A stretch of DNA of 64,000 bases from CAYSJU01 sp964431495 (lineage in GTDB: Bacteria; Omnitrophota; Gorgyraeia; Tantalellales; Tantalellaceae): the NCBI GenBank assembly GCA_964431495.1, contig CAYSJU010000005.1:1-64000 (forward strand). The letters are read 5' to 3'. The notes under the pieces are model-generated. The model saw only the letters and a program-made list of their open reading frames with translations. It searched no databases and had not been told where the DNA came from. Positions 1-7,858 of the stretch are shown here, one piece after another (the stretch's first letter is position 1; every line of letters starts with the position of its first letter). The position numbers and the translations under genes are program-made.

Positions 1-45
1 ATTAATATTTTCTAATATATATACCGACAAGAAGAGGAAGGGAAA

Positions 46-1740
46 ATGGCTAAAATAACGGGCGCGGAGATATTGATAAAGAGCCTTATCAAAGAAGGCG
101 TGGACCATATTTTCGGCTATCCCGGGGGGTCTGTAATACCTTTAACGGATAAGCTTTACGACGAAAAGGCCATCAAGTTCATCCTTACGCGTCATGAACA
201 GGGTGCTGCGCACGCGGCAGACGGATACGCGCGGGCTACAGGTAAGGTGGGCGTGTGCATGGCCACTTCAGGGCCGGGAGCTACAAATCTTGTGACAGGC
301 ATAGCCACGGCTTACATGGATTCAATCCCCATTGTAGCTATCACTGGTCAGGTCAAATGCATTCTCATCGGTAATGACGCTTTCCAGGAAGCTGATATGA
401 TGGGGATCTCCCGTTCGATCACAAAGCACAACTACCTGGTCAAAGACATAAAGGATCTTGCGAAAACAATTAAAGAGGCTTTTCATATCGCCAGGACAGG
501 GCGGCCTGGTCCGGTGCTTATAGACCTGCCGGTGGACGTGCAGCTTCAAAAGGCGGAGTTCACGTATCCCGAGACGGTTGATATAAGGGGATATAAGCCC
601 ACATATAAAGGCCATATCGGCCAGATAAAAAAGATTGCCAGGGCCATAGCAAAAAGCAAAAAACCGCTCATATACGCGGGAGGGGGCATTATACTCGCAG
701 AAGCGCATAAAGAGCTTACCCGCTTCGCGAGAGAGACAGAGATTCCGGTTACCATGACGATGATGGGTCTGGGAGGATTCCCCGGGGATGATCCTTTAAG
801 CCTTGGCATGCTGGGCATGCACGGAACCGCTTACGCGAACCATGCAGTGCAGGAAGCTGATCTTATAATCGCGATCGGCGCGAGATTTGATGACCGTGTC
901 ACGGGAAAAATAGATGATTTTGCACCGAAAGCCATAATAGCGCATATTGACATTGATCCGACAAACGTGAGTAAGAACGTGGATGTGGATATACCTGTCA
1001 TAGGCGATGCTAAAGAGGTGTTGAAAGAGCTGATCCGGCTTGTCAAGAAACCGCATATTGACCAGTGGCACAAAAAGATCCAGGCATGGAAAAGGCAATT
1101 GCCGCTGAGATATAAAGATGACGATAAGCTGAGGCCGCAATATATAATCGAAGAGATTCAGGAACTTACCAGGGGAAAGGATGTTATTATTTCTACCGAG
1201 GTCGGCCAGAACCAGATGTGGGCGGCACAGTTCTACAAATTTACAACTCCCAGGACATGGCTGTCCAGCGGAGGGCTGGGTACTATGGGTTATGGTTTTC
1301 CTGCTGCCATAGGTGCGCAGGTAGGCAGGCCTGACAGCATTGTGTTTGATATAGCCGGGGACGGCAGCATACAGATGAACATCCAGGAGCTGGCCACCGC
1401 GGTTATTGAAAAATTGCCGGTAAAAATAGCCATTCTTAACAACGGATATCTGGGCATGGTCCGCCAGTGGCAGGAGCTTTTTTTCAGCAGGCGGTATGCT
1501 TTCACGGTGCTGGCCAAGGATACTTTTTGCTACTGCCCGGATTTCGTGAAGCTGGCCGAAAGTTACGGCGCCAAAGGGATAAGGGTGACAAAAAAGGGCG
1601 AAGTGGTAAAGGCCATTAAGACCGCGTTAAAAACAGACGGTCCTGTTGTACTGGATTTCCTGATCGAAAGGGAAGAGAACGTTTTTCCCATGGTGCCTGC
1701 GGGTGAATCCATCAGCAATATGTTGCACGGGTTAGCGTAA
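46..1740 (+). CDS. ilvB: Acetolactate synthase, large (catalytic) subunit
   Basis: Condenses two pyruvates, or pyruvate and 2-oxobutyrate, in the first common step of valine, leucine and isoleucine synthesis; cytosolic, ThDP/Mg/FAD-dependent. The 564 residues are full family length. Visible: N-terminal ThDP pyrimidine domain with the catalytic Glu51 in RHEQGAAHAADGYARA, a middle nucleotide-binding domain at about 190-320, and a C-terminal ThDP pyrophosphate domain with GDGSIQMN near residue 440. The ATG follows a purine-rich GAGGAAGGG at 33-41. The regulatory subunit, ilvC and leuA follow on the same strand, which supports an ilv-leu operon. Only 45 bases precede it in the window, so its promoter cannot be judged. 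Confidence 0.97.
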   Translation: MAKITGAEILIKSLIKEGVDHIFGYPGGSVIPLTDKLYDEKAIKFILTRHEQGAAHAADGYARATGKVGVCMATSGPGATNLVTGIATAYMDSIPIVAITGQVKCILIGNDAFQEADMMGISRSITKHNYLVKDIKDLAKTIKEAFHIARTGRPGPVLIDLPVDVQLQKAEFTYPETVDIRGYKPTYKGHIGQIKKIARAIAKSKKPLIYAGGGIILAEAHKELTRFARETEIPVTMTMMGLGGFPGDDPLSLGMLGMHGTAYANHAVQEADLIIAIGARFDDRVTGKIDDFAPKAIIAHIDIDPTNVSKNVDVDIPVIGDAKEVLKELIRLVKKPHIDQWHKKIQAWKRQLPLRYKDDDKLRPQYIIEEIQELTRGKDVIISTEVGQNQMWAAQFYKFTTPRTWLSSGGLGTMGYGFPAAIGAQVGRPDSIVFDIAGDGSIQMNIQELATAVIEKLPVKIAILNNGYLGMVRQWQELFFSRRYAFTVLAKDTFCYCPDFVKLAESYGAKGIRVTKKGEVVKAIKTALKTDGPVVLDFLIEREENVFPMVPAGESISNMLHGLA

Positions 1741-1744
1741 TTTT

Positions 1745-1822
1745 CAGAAGACAGAGTACAGAAGACGGAAGACAGCAGACAGACCGCCACACTATCTGAC
1801 CTCTGACTTCCGAATTCTGGAA
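1745..1822. repeat. Heptamer-array element, ilvB-ilvN junction (locus A)
   Basis: Starts 4 nt after the ilvB stop. The left arm is six 7-nt units: CAGAAGA, CAGAGTA, CAGAAGA, CGGAAGA, CAGCAGA, CAGACCG (1745-1786). The right arm is four units: TCTGACC, TCTGACT, TCCGAAT, TCTGGAA (1795-1822), approximately the reverse complement of the left. The element could fold as an imperfect hairpin. It lies outside coding sequence. Confidence 0.75.
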
Positions 1823-1856
1823 CGTGTAGTTAAACTTATAGAAAGAGGAGTGAAAC

Positions 1857-2339
1857 ATGTCAAAGTTTGTGATATCTGTTCTGGTCGAGAATAAATTCGG
1901 CGTGCTTACCAGGGTCGCGAGCCTTTTCAGCGCTCGCGGATTTAACATTGATTCACTTGCCGTAGGCGAGACAGAAGACCCAGAGGTTTCGCGGATGACG
2001 ATCGTTGTGGATGCGGACGAGCGTATTCTGGAGCAGATAAAGAAGCAGCTGAACAAGCTTATTGATGTTATAAAGGTCCAGGATCTGACCGGTAGTGATT
2101 TTGTGGGCCGGGAGCTGATACTGCTGAAAGTCAACGCTGAGAATACAAAGATCCGGGAAAAAATAATCCAGATCATCGATTCTACGGGGGCGGAGGTAGT
2201 GGATATCGGCAAAAAGACCTTGACGATAGAAGAGACCGGGGACGAGCACAGGATAAAAGCGTTCATAGAACTTTTGCGGCCTTACGGGATCGTTGAAATC
2301 GCAAGGACCGGTAAGATCGCGCTTCAGGCTGACGTGTAA
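1857..2339 (+). CDS. ilvN: Acetolactate synthase, small (regulatory) subunit
   Basis: Regulatory partner of IlvB that confers valine feedback control and raises activity. The 160 residues have the usual IlvN/IlvH layout: an N-terminal ACT domain (about 3-75, with the family run FNIDSLAVGETEDP at 30-43) and a C-terminal domain (about 80-158). The ATG follows AGAGGAG at 1843-1849. It is separated from ilvB by a heptamer-array element and followed after 45 nt by ilvC, so the three enzymes of the common branched-chain pathway are adjacent; ilvD and ilvE are not in the window. Confidence 0.96.
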   Translation: MSKFVISVLVENKFGVLTRVASLFSARGFNIDSLAVGETEDPEVSRMTIVVDADERILEQIKKQLNKLIDVIKVQDLTGSDFVGRELILLKVNAENTKIREKIIQIIDSTGAEVVDIGKKTLTIEETGDEHRIKAFIELLRPYGIVEIARTGKIALQADV

Positions 2340-2384
2340 TCCTGAACATTGACAGATCAATCTCAGAAAAAGGAGGATAGCAAG

Positions 2385-3371
2385 ATGGCAAAGGTATATT
2401 ATGATAAAGACGCGGAGCTCGACGTTATCAAGGGCAGTAAGATCGCTGTCATCGGGTACGGGATACAGGGCAGGGGGCAGTCCCTGAACCTGAGGGACTC
2501 AGGCATTCAGGTGCTTGTCAGCGAGCTTGAGGGAACGCCGAACTACGAACAGGCGGTGCAGGACGGGTTTGAGGTGTTGACTGCTGAAGAGGCAGCCGGC
2601 CAGGCTGAGATCATACAGATATTGACCCAGGACCATGTTCAGGCGATGGTCTATAAGAAATTTATTGAGAAGAACCTTTCAGAAGGAAAGTCGCTGGTCT
2701 TTTCGCACGGGTTTAACATACATTTCAAACAGATTCTGCCTCCGGAGAACATCGACGTCTTCATGGTGGCGCCCAAGGGGCCCGGGGCCCTGGTGCGCAG
2801 GATGTATGAAGACGGTGGAGGTGTGCCGTGTCTTGTGGCCGTATATCAGGACTTTACCGGAAAGGCAAAGGACAAGGCCCTGGCTTACGCTAAGGCGATC
2901 GGAGGGACGAAAGCCGGTGTACTCGAGACCACGTTCAAGGAAGAGACGGAAACGGATCTCTTCGGCGAGCAGACCGTGCTTTGCGGCGGGGCTTCGGAGC
3001 TTATCAAGGCCGGATTTGATACCCTTGTTTCCGCGGGGTATCAGCCTGAGATCGCTTATTTTGAGTGTCTGCACGAGCTAAAGCTCATCACGGACCTTAT
3101 ATACAAATACGGGATTTACGGTATGCGGAAAAGGGTGTCGGACACAGCGGAATACGGCGATATTACCCGTGGGAAAAGGGTCATCAACCAAGAGACCCGC
3201 GAGGAGATGAAAAAGATACTCGGGGAGATACAGTCAGGCAAGTTCGCCGAAGAATGGATCAACGAGAACAAGAACGGAAGGCCGAATTATAACAAGATCA
3301 CCGAGGATGAAAAAGAGCAAGAGATAGAGAAGGTCGGCAAGAAGCTTCGGGGCATGATGCCCTGGCTGTAA
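2385..3371 (+). CDS. ilvC: Ketol-acid reductoisomerase, probably NADH-preferring
   Basis: Converts acetolactate to dihydroxyisovalerate by alkyl migration and reduction. Class I length (328 aa) from the ATG at 2385, preferred over a TTG at 2349 because AAGGAGGA lies at 2370-2377. Visible: Rossmann motif GYGIQG at 24-29, the conserved HGFNIHF and VAPKGPG segments, and the metal and substrate region ETTFKEETETDLFGEQ in the knotted domain. The loop after the second beta strand reads SELEGTPNY (46-54); most NADPH enzymes have an Arg and Ser residues there to hold the 2'-phosphate. Those are missing and two Glu are present, so I infer NADH use. Function is certain; the cofactor is an inference. 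Confidence 0.96.
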   Translation: MAKVYYDKDAELDVIKGSKIAVIGYGIQGRGQSLNLRDSGIQVLVSELEGTPNYEQAVQDGFEVLTAEEAAGQAEIIQILTQDHVQAMVYKKFIEKNLSEGKSLVFSHGFNIHFKQILPPENIDVFMVAPKGPGALVRRMYEDGGGVPCLVAVYQDFTGKAKDKALAYAKAIGGTKAGVLETTFKEETETDLFGEQTVLCGGASELIKAGFDTLVSAGYQPEIAYFECLHELKLITDLIYKYGIYGMRKRVSDTAEYGDITRGKRVINQETREEMKKILGEIQSGKFAEEWINENKNGRPNYNKITEDEKEQEIEKVGKKLRGMMPWL

Positions 3372-3447
3372 ATGAGACCACAATTTATGGAACGAAGTGA
3401 ACATAAATTGTATGGCCGAAGCGAACGAGCGAAGGATCTACACGAAA
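3372..3447. repeat. Stem-loop repeat with GGAACGAAGTGAAC loop, copy 1
   Basis: Directly follows the ilvC stop. Begins AATGAGACC; the arms ACAATTTAT (3380-3388) and ATAAATTGT (3403-3411) are perfectly complementary and enclose GGAACGAAGTGAAC (3389-3402); then GGCCGAAGCGAACGAGCGAAG. A second copy with the same loop and a different stem lies at 34929-34981. Confidence 0.75.
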
Positions 3448-3457
3448 GAGGAATGCT

Positions 3458-4999
3458 ATGAAAAGGGAGAAGATACATATATTCGACACCACCTTGAGGG
3501 ACGGTGAGCAGACCCCCGGCGCGAGTCTGAACGTTAATGAAAAGGTCAAGATAGCGCTTCAGCTGGACGCGCTCGGAGTGGATATTATTGAAGCGGGATT
3601 TCCCCGCACGAGTCCAGGGGACCTTGAGGCGGTCAAAGCCGTGGCAAAACACATAAAACGCCCCGTTATCTGCGGCCTCGCAAGGGCGACAAAGAAGGAT
3701 ATAGACGACGCTTACGAAGCGCTTAAAAAGGCAAAGCGTCCGCGGGTGCATGTATTCCTTGCCACGTCAAAAATACACAGGCAGTACAAGTTGCGCAAGG
3801 CCAAGGACGAGATCCTCAATATCTCGGTCGACGCGATAAAGTACGCCAGGAAAAAGTTCGCGGACATCGAATTTTCCCCCGAAGACGCTTCCCGTACCGA
3901 GCTTGATTTTCTGGCAGAGGTGGTAGAGGCCGCTATCAGGGCCGGGGCCAGGACCGTGAACATTCCCGATACAGTTGGATATTCCGTGCCTCAGGAATTC
4001 GGCGGGGTTATCATGTATCTTAAGGAAAATGTCCCGAATATCAATAAGGCGGTCATAAGCGTACACTGCCACAATGACCTGGGGCTTGGCGTCAGCAATT
4101 CTCTTGCCGCTGTCCTGAACGGCGCACGCCAGATCGAATGCACCATGAACGGCCTTGGTGAAAGAGCGGGAAACGCGGCGCTGGAAGAGATCGTTATGGG
4201 CATCAATATGCGTAAAGACGTATTCGGAAGGTTCACCACGAATATACGCACCAAAGAACTGTATAAGACAAGCCGTCTTGTCAGCAGATTGACGGGCGTC
4301 ATGATCCAGCCAAACAAGGCCGTGATCGGGGACAACGCGTTCAGCCACGAAGCCGGTATTCATCAGGACGGGATCCTGAAAAAACGGGTTACTTATGAGA
4401 TCATCAGACCCCAGGATGTCGGTTTCAAGGGGAGCACGCTTGTCCTGGGGAAGCTTTCAGGCCGGCACGCTTTTTCGAACAGGCTGAAAGATATTGGATA
4501 TTCCCTTTCAGAGCGGGAACTTAACAAGGCGTTCATGCGTTTTAAGGTCCTGGCCGATAAAAAGACGAAGATCTATGACGAGGACCTCGCGACCATCGTG
4601 GAAGAAGGGCTGGCCACGATACCGGAGAAGTATAAGCTCGAGGATTTCAGGGTAACGAGCGGGAACAATATCTCGCCAATGGCAGAAGTTATATTGCGAA
4701 GCGGCAAAGATAAACTGACCGCGAGCGCAACCGGTGACGGGCCCATAGACGCGTGTTTCAAGACCATAGACAAGGCTATCGGCCAGAAGGGAAAACTTAT
4801 CGATTACAGGGTCAAGGCCGTTACCAGCGGGAAAGACGCGTTGGGAGAAGCCAGCCTGAAGGTCGCTTTTAAGGACGACGTGGTAATAGGAAGGGCTTCG
4901 AGCACGGATGTCATTGAAGCGAGTGTCCTGGCTTACATGAATGCCATAAACCGTCTTTCCATGAGGAGGGGGAAGAGCAGGGGTAAACGTCGGGTATAG
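3458..4999 (+). CDS. leuA: 2-isopropylmalate synthase
   Basis: Condenses acetyl-CoA with 2-oxoisovalerate, the first step specific to leucine. The 513 residues fit bacterial LeuA: a catalytic TIM barrel with the DRE motif in DTTLRDGEQTPG (10-21), the metal-binding HCHNDLG near 201, a GERAGNAALEE segment, and a C-terminal regulatory domain (about 380-505) expected to bind leucine. The ATG at 3458 follows a GAAAGAGGAA stretch. It stands downstream of ilvBNC across a repeat element, and aroE begins 1 nt after its stop. leuB, leuC and leuD are not in the window. A second, distinct member of this superfamily is encoded at 40375-41652. Confidence 0.96.
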   Translation: MKREKIHIFDTTLRDGEQTPGASLNVNEKVKIALQLDALGVDIIEAGFPRTSPGDLEAVKAVAKHIKRPVICGLARATKKDIDDAYEALKKAKRPRVHVFLATSKIHRQYKLRKAKDEILNISVDAIKYARKKFADIEFSPEDASRTELDFLAEVVEAAIRAGARTVNIPDTVGYSVPQEFGGVIMYLKENVPNINKAVISVHCHNDLGLGVSNSLAAVLNGARQIECTMNGLGERAGNAALEEIVMGINMRKDVFGRFTTNIRTKELYKTSRLVSRLTGVMIQPNKAVIGDNAFSHEAGIHQDGILKKRVTYEIIRPQDVGFKGSTLVLGKLSGRHAFSNRLKDIGYSLSERELNKAFMRFKVLADKKTKIYDEDLATIVEEGLATIPEKYKLEDFRVTSGNNISPMAEVILRSGKDKLTASATGDGPIDACFKTIDKAIGQKGKLIDYRVKAVTSGKDALGEASLKVAFKDDVVIGRASSTDVIEASVLAYMNAINRLSMRRGKSRGKRRV

Positions 5000-5000
5000 A

Positions 5001-5927
5001 ATGCCCCGATGTCCATTAAAAGTTATGACAAATGGCAAGGGTAGCAAAAAAATGTATGGCCTTTTGGGGAAGAACATAAACTATTCTTTGTCCCCTTTTA
5101 TGCATAATGCCGCTTTTAAGCGTTTTGATATTCCCGCGGAGTACAGACTTTTCGATATAAAAGAAAAAGACCTGGACGCATTTTTTCAGGAGCTTATCTC
5201 AGGCGGTGACATCAAGGGGATAAATGTCACCGTGCCCTACAAGATAAAAGTAAAAGAAATGCTGGATGCGTGCCAAGCATGTTCCGTGAATGATGAAGTG
5301 AAAATCTTAGGCGCGGTTAATACAGTGAAGGCAGAAAAGAGTGGGTTGATAGGTTACAATACTGATGGAGAAGGGTTTTATGAAGCTCTCATGGAAGTAT
5401 CATCCCATGTGTTTAATCCGTTGGGAAAGGATGTTTTTGTATTAGGAGCAGGTGGCGCGGGACGCACTATATGTTTATATCTCGCGTTTCTTGGCAGGAA
5501 CAAACCAAATAGCATAAGCGTATTTGATGTGGACAAAAGGAAGCTATCCGAGCTAAAGGCTTCTTTTGATGCATGGCCAAAATCGGTAGCGTTTTATCCG
5601 GTCGAGTCAGCTGATCATATCCCGGATAGAATAGAAAAATGCAATCTGGTCGTTAATGCTACACCTCTCGGAACAAAAGAAGGGGATCCTTTACCTGTTG
5701 ATCCTGATCTGCTGGATCCGAACGCAGCTGTGTGTGATCTGGTATATGCCAGGGACACGGAGCTCTGTCAAGAAGCGCGGACAAGAGGGAATGTAGCGAT
5801 TAATGGGATGAAAATGCTCGTTAATCAGGCGGCCTTGGCGTTTAGAATTTGGACACGGGAACCGATAGAAGAAATTAAAAATGTCATGGAGGGTGCAGTA
5901 AAGAAGACATTGAAAGGACTAAAGTGA
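5001..5927 (+). CDS. aroE: Shikimate dehydrogenase
   Basis: NADPH-dependent reduction of 3-dehydroshikimate to shikimate. Substrate-binding motif NYSLSPFMHN (about 26-35), NVTVPYK with the catalytic Lys (about 75-81), and nucleotide-binding GAGGAGRT near 150; C-terminal GMKMLVNQAA is also typical. The start is uncertain: ATG 5001 gives 308 aa, but family proteins usually begin at MYGLLG, which is the ATG at 5052 (291 aa) preceded by AAGGG; ATG 5025 is also possible. It ends in a GTGA overlap with pilD, so the two are translationally coupled. aroC and the shikimate kinase fusion follow. Confidence 0.95.
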   Translation: MPRCPLKVMTNGKGSKKMYGLLGKNINYSLSPFMHNAAFKRFDIPAEYRLFDIKEKDLDAFFQELISGGDIKGINVTVPYKIKVKEMLDACQACSVNDEVKILGAVNTVKAEKSGLIGYNTDGEGFYEALMEVSSHVFNPLGKDVFVLGAGGAGRTICLYLAFLGRNKPNSISVFDVDKRKLSELKASFDAWPKSVAFYPVESADHIPDRIEKCNLVVNATPLGTKEGDPLPVDPDLLDPNAAVCDLVYARDTELCQEARTRGNVAINGMKMLVNQAALAFRIWTREPIEEIKNVMEGAVKKTLKGLK

Positions 5928-6730
5928 AATTTTTCATTGTATTTGTTTTTGGGGCCGTAATCGGCAGCTTTTTGAACGTGTTAATTTACCGGGTGCCAAG
6001 AGGTAAATCGATCGTGTGGCCTAATTCTTATTGCCCGCATTGCAAGCATTCCATAAATCTCATGGACAATGTCCCGTTAATAAGTTTTCTGCTTTTGAAG
6101 GGGAGATGCCGTCAATGCAAGCAAAGGATACCATTACGGTATTTTATCGTGGAGTTATTGACCGCTATGAGCGGAGTAATTCTTTTGTTCTATTTTCCCG
6201 ATCTTGCCAGGTTTTTTGTGTACTGGCTTTTTACGTGTATTTTGATAGTGATAGCTTCGATTGATATTGAGCGCCAGTTAGTGCCGCATGTTTTCACGCT
6301 TCCGGGCATATTGGCCGGACTCCTGCTTTCAGCCTTTTTTCTGGGGGATAACGCGCGTTTTTCCCTGTCAGCGCTCGGAAATTCTTTTTTAGGGATGCTG
6401 GCAGGAGGTGTCAGCATCTATCTTATGGGATCGATCGGTGAAAAACTTTTCAGGGAAAAAGCCCAAAAAGCAGGAGGAGCTGTCGGAGGAGGAGACATAA
6501 CCCTGATGGCCATGATAGGCGCTTTTCTCGGATGGAAAAGGGTCCTTTTGACCTTTTTTATCGCTCCGGTACTGGGCTCTGTTGTCGGGTTATATGTTTT
6601 GTTCAAAAAGAAGCAGGAGATAATACCCTACGCGCCGTTCCTTTCTCTGAGCGCGTTCATAAGTTTGTTGTACGGAAACGAGATTATCAGGTATTTGGTT
6701 TCACTTATTCAAGAGAGCAGAGGTGCGTAA
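5924..6730 (+). CDS. pilD: Prepilin peptidase / N-methyltransferase (A24 family)
   Basis: Inner-membrane aspartic peptidase that trims and methylates type IV prepilins or type II secretion pseudopilins. From the GTG at 5924 (268 aa): N-terminal GSFLNVLIYRVPRG, two CxxC pairs (C37/C40, C62/C65) of the cytosolic zinc-binding methylase part, then about seven hydrophobic helices, with the catalytic aspartates D114 (in ASIDIE) and D191 (in GGGDITL). It overlaps aroE by 4 nt and aroC by 1 nt, so it is embedded in a shikimate operon. No pilin or secretion genes are seen in the window. Confidence 0.95.
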   Translation: MKFFIVFVFGAVIGSFLNVLIYRVPRGKSIVWPNSYCPHCKHSINLMDNVPLISFLLLKGRCRQCKQRIPLRYFIVELLTAMSGVILLFYFPDLARFFVYWLFTCILIVIASIDIERQLVPHVFTLPGILAGLLLSAFFLGDNARFSLSALGNSFLGMLAGGVSIYLMGSIGEKLFREKAQKAGGAVGGGDITLMAMIGAFLGWKRVLLTFFIAPVLGSVVGLYVLFKKKQEIIPYAPFLSLSAFISLLYGNEIIRYLVSLIQESRGA

Positions 6731-7857
6731 TGTTAAGGTATATGACCGCAGGAGAGTCGCACGGGAAAGCCATGATGGCCGTTCTTGATGGTGTTCCCGC
6801 TGGCCTGAAAATGGATCCCGGTTTCATTGACAAAGAGCTGGCCAGGAGAATGGTCGGCTATGGGCGCGGCAAACGCATGGCCATTGAAAAGGATAAGGCC
6901 GACATAATAGCGGGCTGCCGGAAAGGCCGTACCATCGGCAGTCCTGTCGGGCTGGTCGTCCGCAATAAAGACTTCAGGATAGACAAACTTCCCGACGTGA
7001 TAAGCCCCAGGCCGGGACACGCGGACCTTGGCGGTATACTTAAGCACGGTTTTAAGGACTGCCGGGACGTGCTTGAAAGGGCCAGTGCGCGTGAGACAGT
7101 GGTAAGAGTAGCCGTGGGAGCTGTCGCGAAGCTGATCTTAAAAGAGTTTGCTATCAGGATAGTGAGCCATGTCACCAGTATCGGTAAGGTAGAGGCGAAT
7201 GTAAGCGACCTAGTTTTTGATGACATCTGGAGATTGTCGGAGAGATCAGATCTCCGGTGCGCGGACAAGAAAGCCGCTGCCAGGATGCGTAAAGAAATAG
7301 ATAAAGCCGCGAAAAAAGGAGACACGCTCGGAGGCGTATTTGAGGTTATAGCTGAAGGTGTCCCGCCCGGACTGGGCTCCTACGCGCAATGGGACAGGAG
7401 GCTTGACGGCGCTCTTGCCCGTTCTGTTATGGCCGTTCCGGCCGTGAAGGCCGTCTCCATAGGGAAAGGCATAGAATGCGCGGACCTGTTCGGGTCCATG
7501 ACCCATGACGTGATACGCTACAATAAGAGCAGGAAGATCTTTACAAGGGTTACGAATAATGCCGGGGGTCTGGAAGGCGGGGTTACGAACGGTTCGCCAG
7601 TTGTCGTCAGAGGGTTCATGAAACCTATTGCCACATTGGGCGCGCCGCTGGAGTCGGTTAACATAAAAACCAAGAAACGGAGCGCGGCAGCGACTGAAAG
7701 AGCGGATGTAACCGCTGTGGCGGCATGCGGGGTCGTGGCTGAATCAGCAGTGGCTTTTGAGATCGCTTCAGCGTTCATGGAAAAGTTCGGCGGCGATTCC
7801 ATGCTGGAAATAAACAGGAATTTTAAAGGGTATAAGGATCAGTTAAAGGCGCAGTAA
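6730..7857 (+). CDS. aroC: Chorismate synthase
   Basis: Removes phosphate from EPSP to make chorismate, using reduced FMN. The ATG at 6730 overlaps the pilD stop (TAATG) and gives 375 aa, the family size, starting MLRYMTAGESHG, the conserved N-terminus; the reading frame stays open further upstream but that part is inside pilD. Other family marks: SPRPGHADLGG, ERASARETVVRVA and the C-terminal RADVTAVAACGVV. The next gene begins 1 nt after the stop and starts with shikimate kinase, so three shikimate steps are coupled here. Confidence 0.97.
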   Translation: MLRYMTAGESHGKAMMAVLDGVPAGLKMDPGFIDKELARRMVGYGRGKRMAIEKDKADIIAGCRKGRTIGSPVGLVVRNKDFRIDKLPDVISPRPGHADLGGILKHGFKDCRDVLERASARETVVRVAVGAVAKLILKEFAIRIVSHVTSIGKVEANVSDLVFDDIWRLSERSDLRCADKKAAARMRKEIDKAAKKGDTLGGVFEVIAEGVPPGLGSYAQWDRRLDGALARSVMAVPAVKAVSIGKGIECADLFGSMTHDVIRYNKSRKIFTRVTNNAGGLEGGVTNGSPVVVRGFMKPIATLGAPLESVNIKTKKRSAAATERADVTAVAACGVVAESAVAFEIASAFMEKFGGDSMLEINRNFKGYKDQLKAQ

Positions 7858-7858
7858 T

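Noticed and set aside
6532..6729. N-terminal extension of aroC
   Set aside because: The 66 extra codons lie inside pilD and the conserved chorismate synthase start is at 6730.
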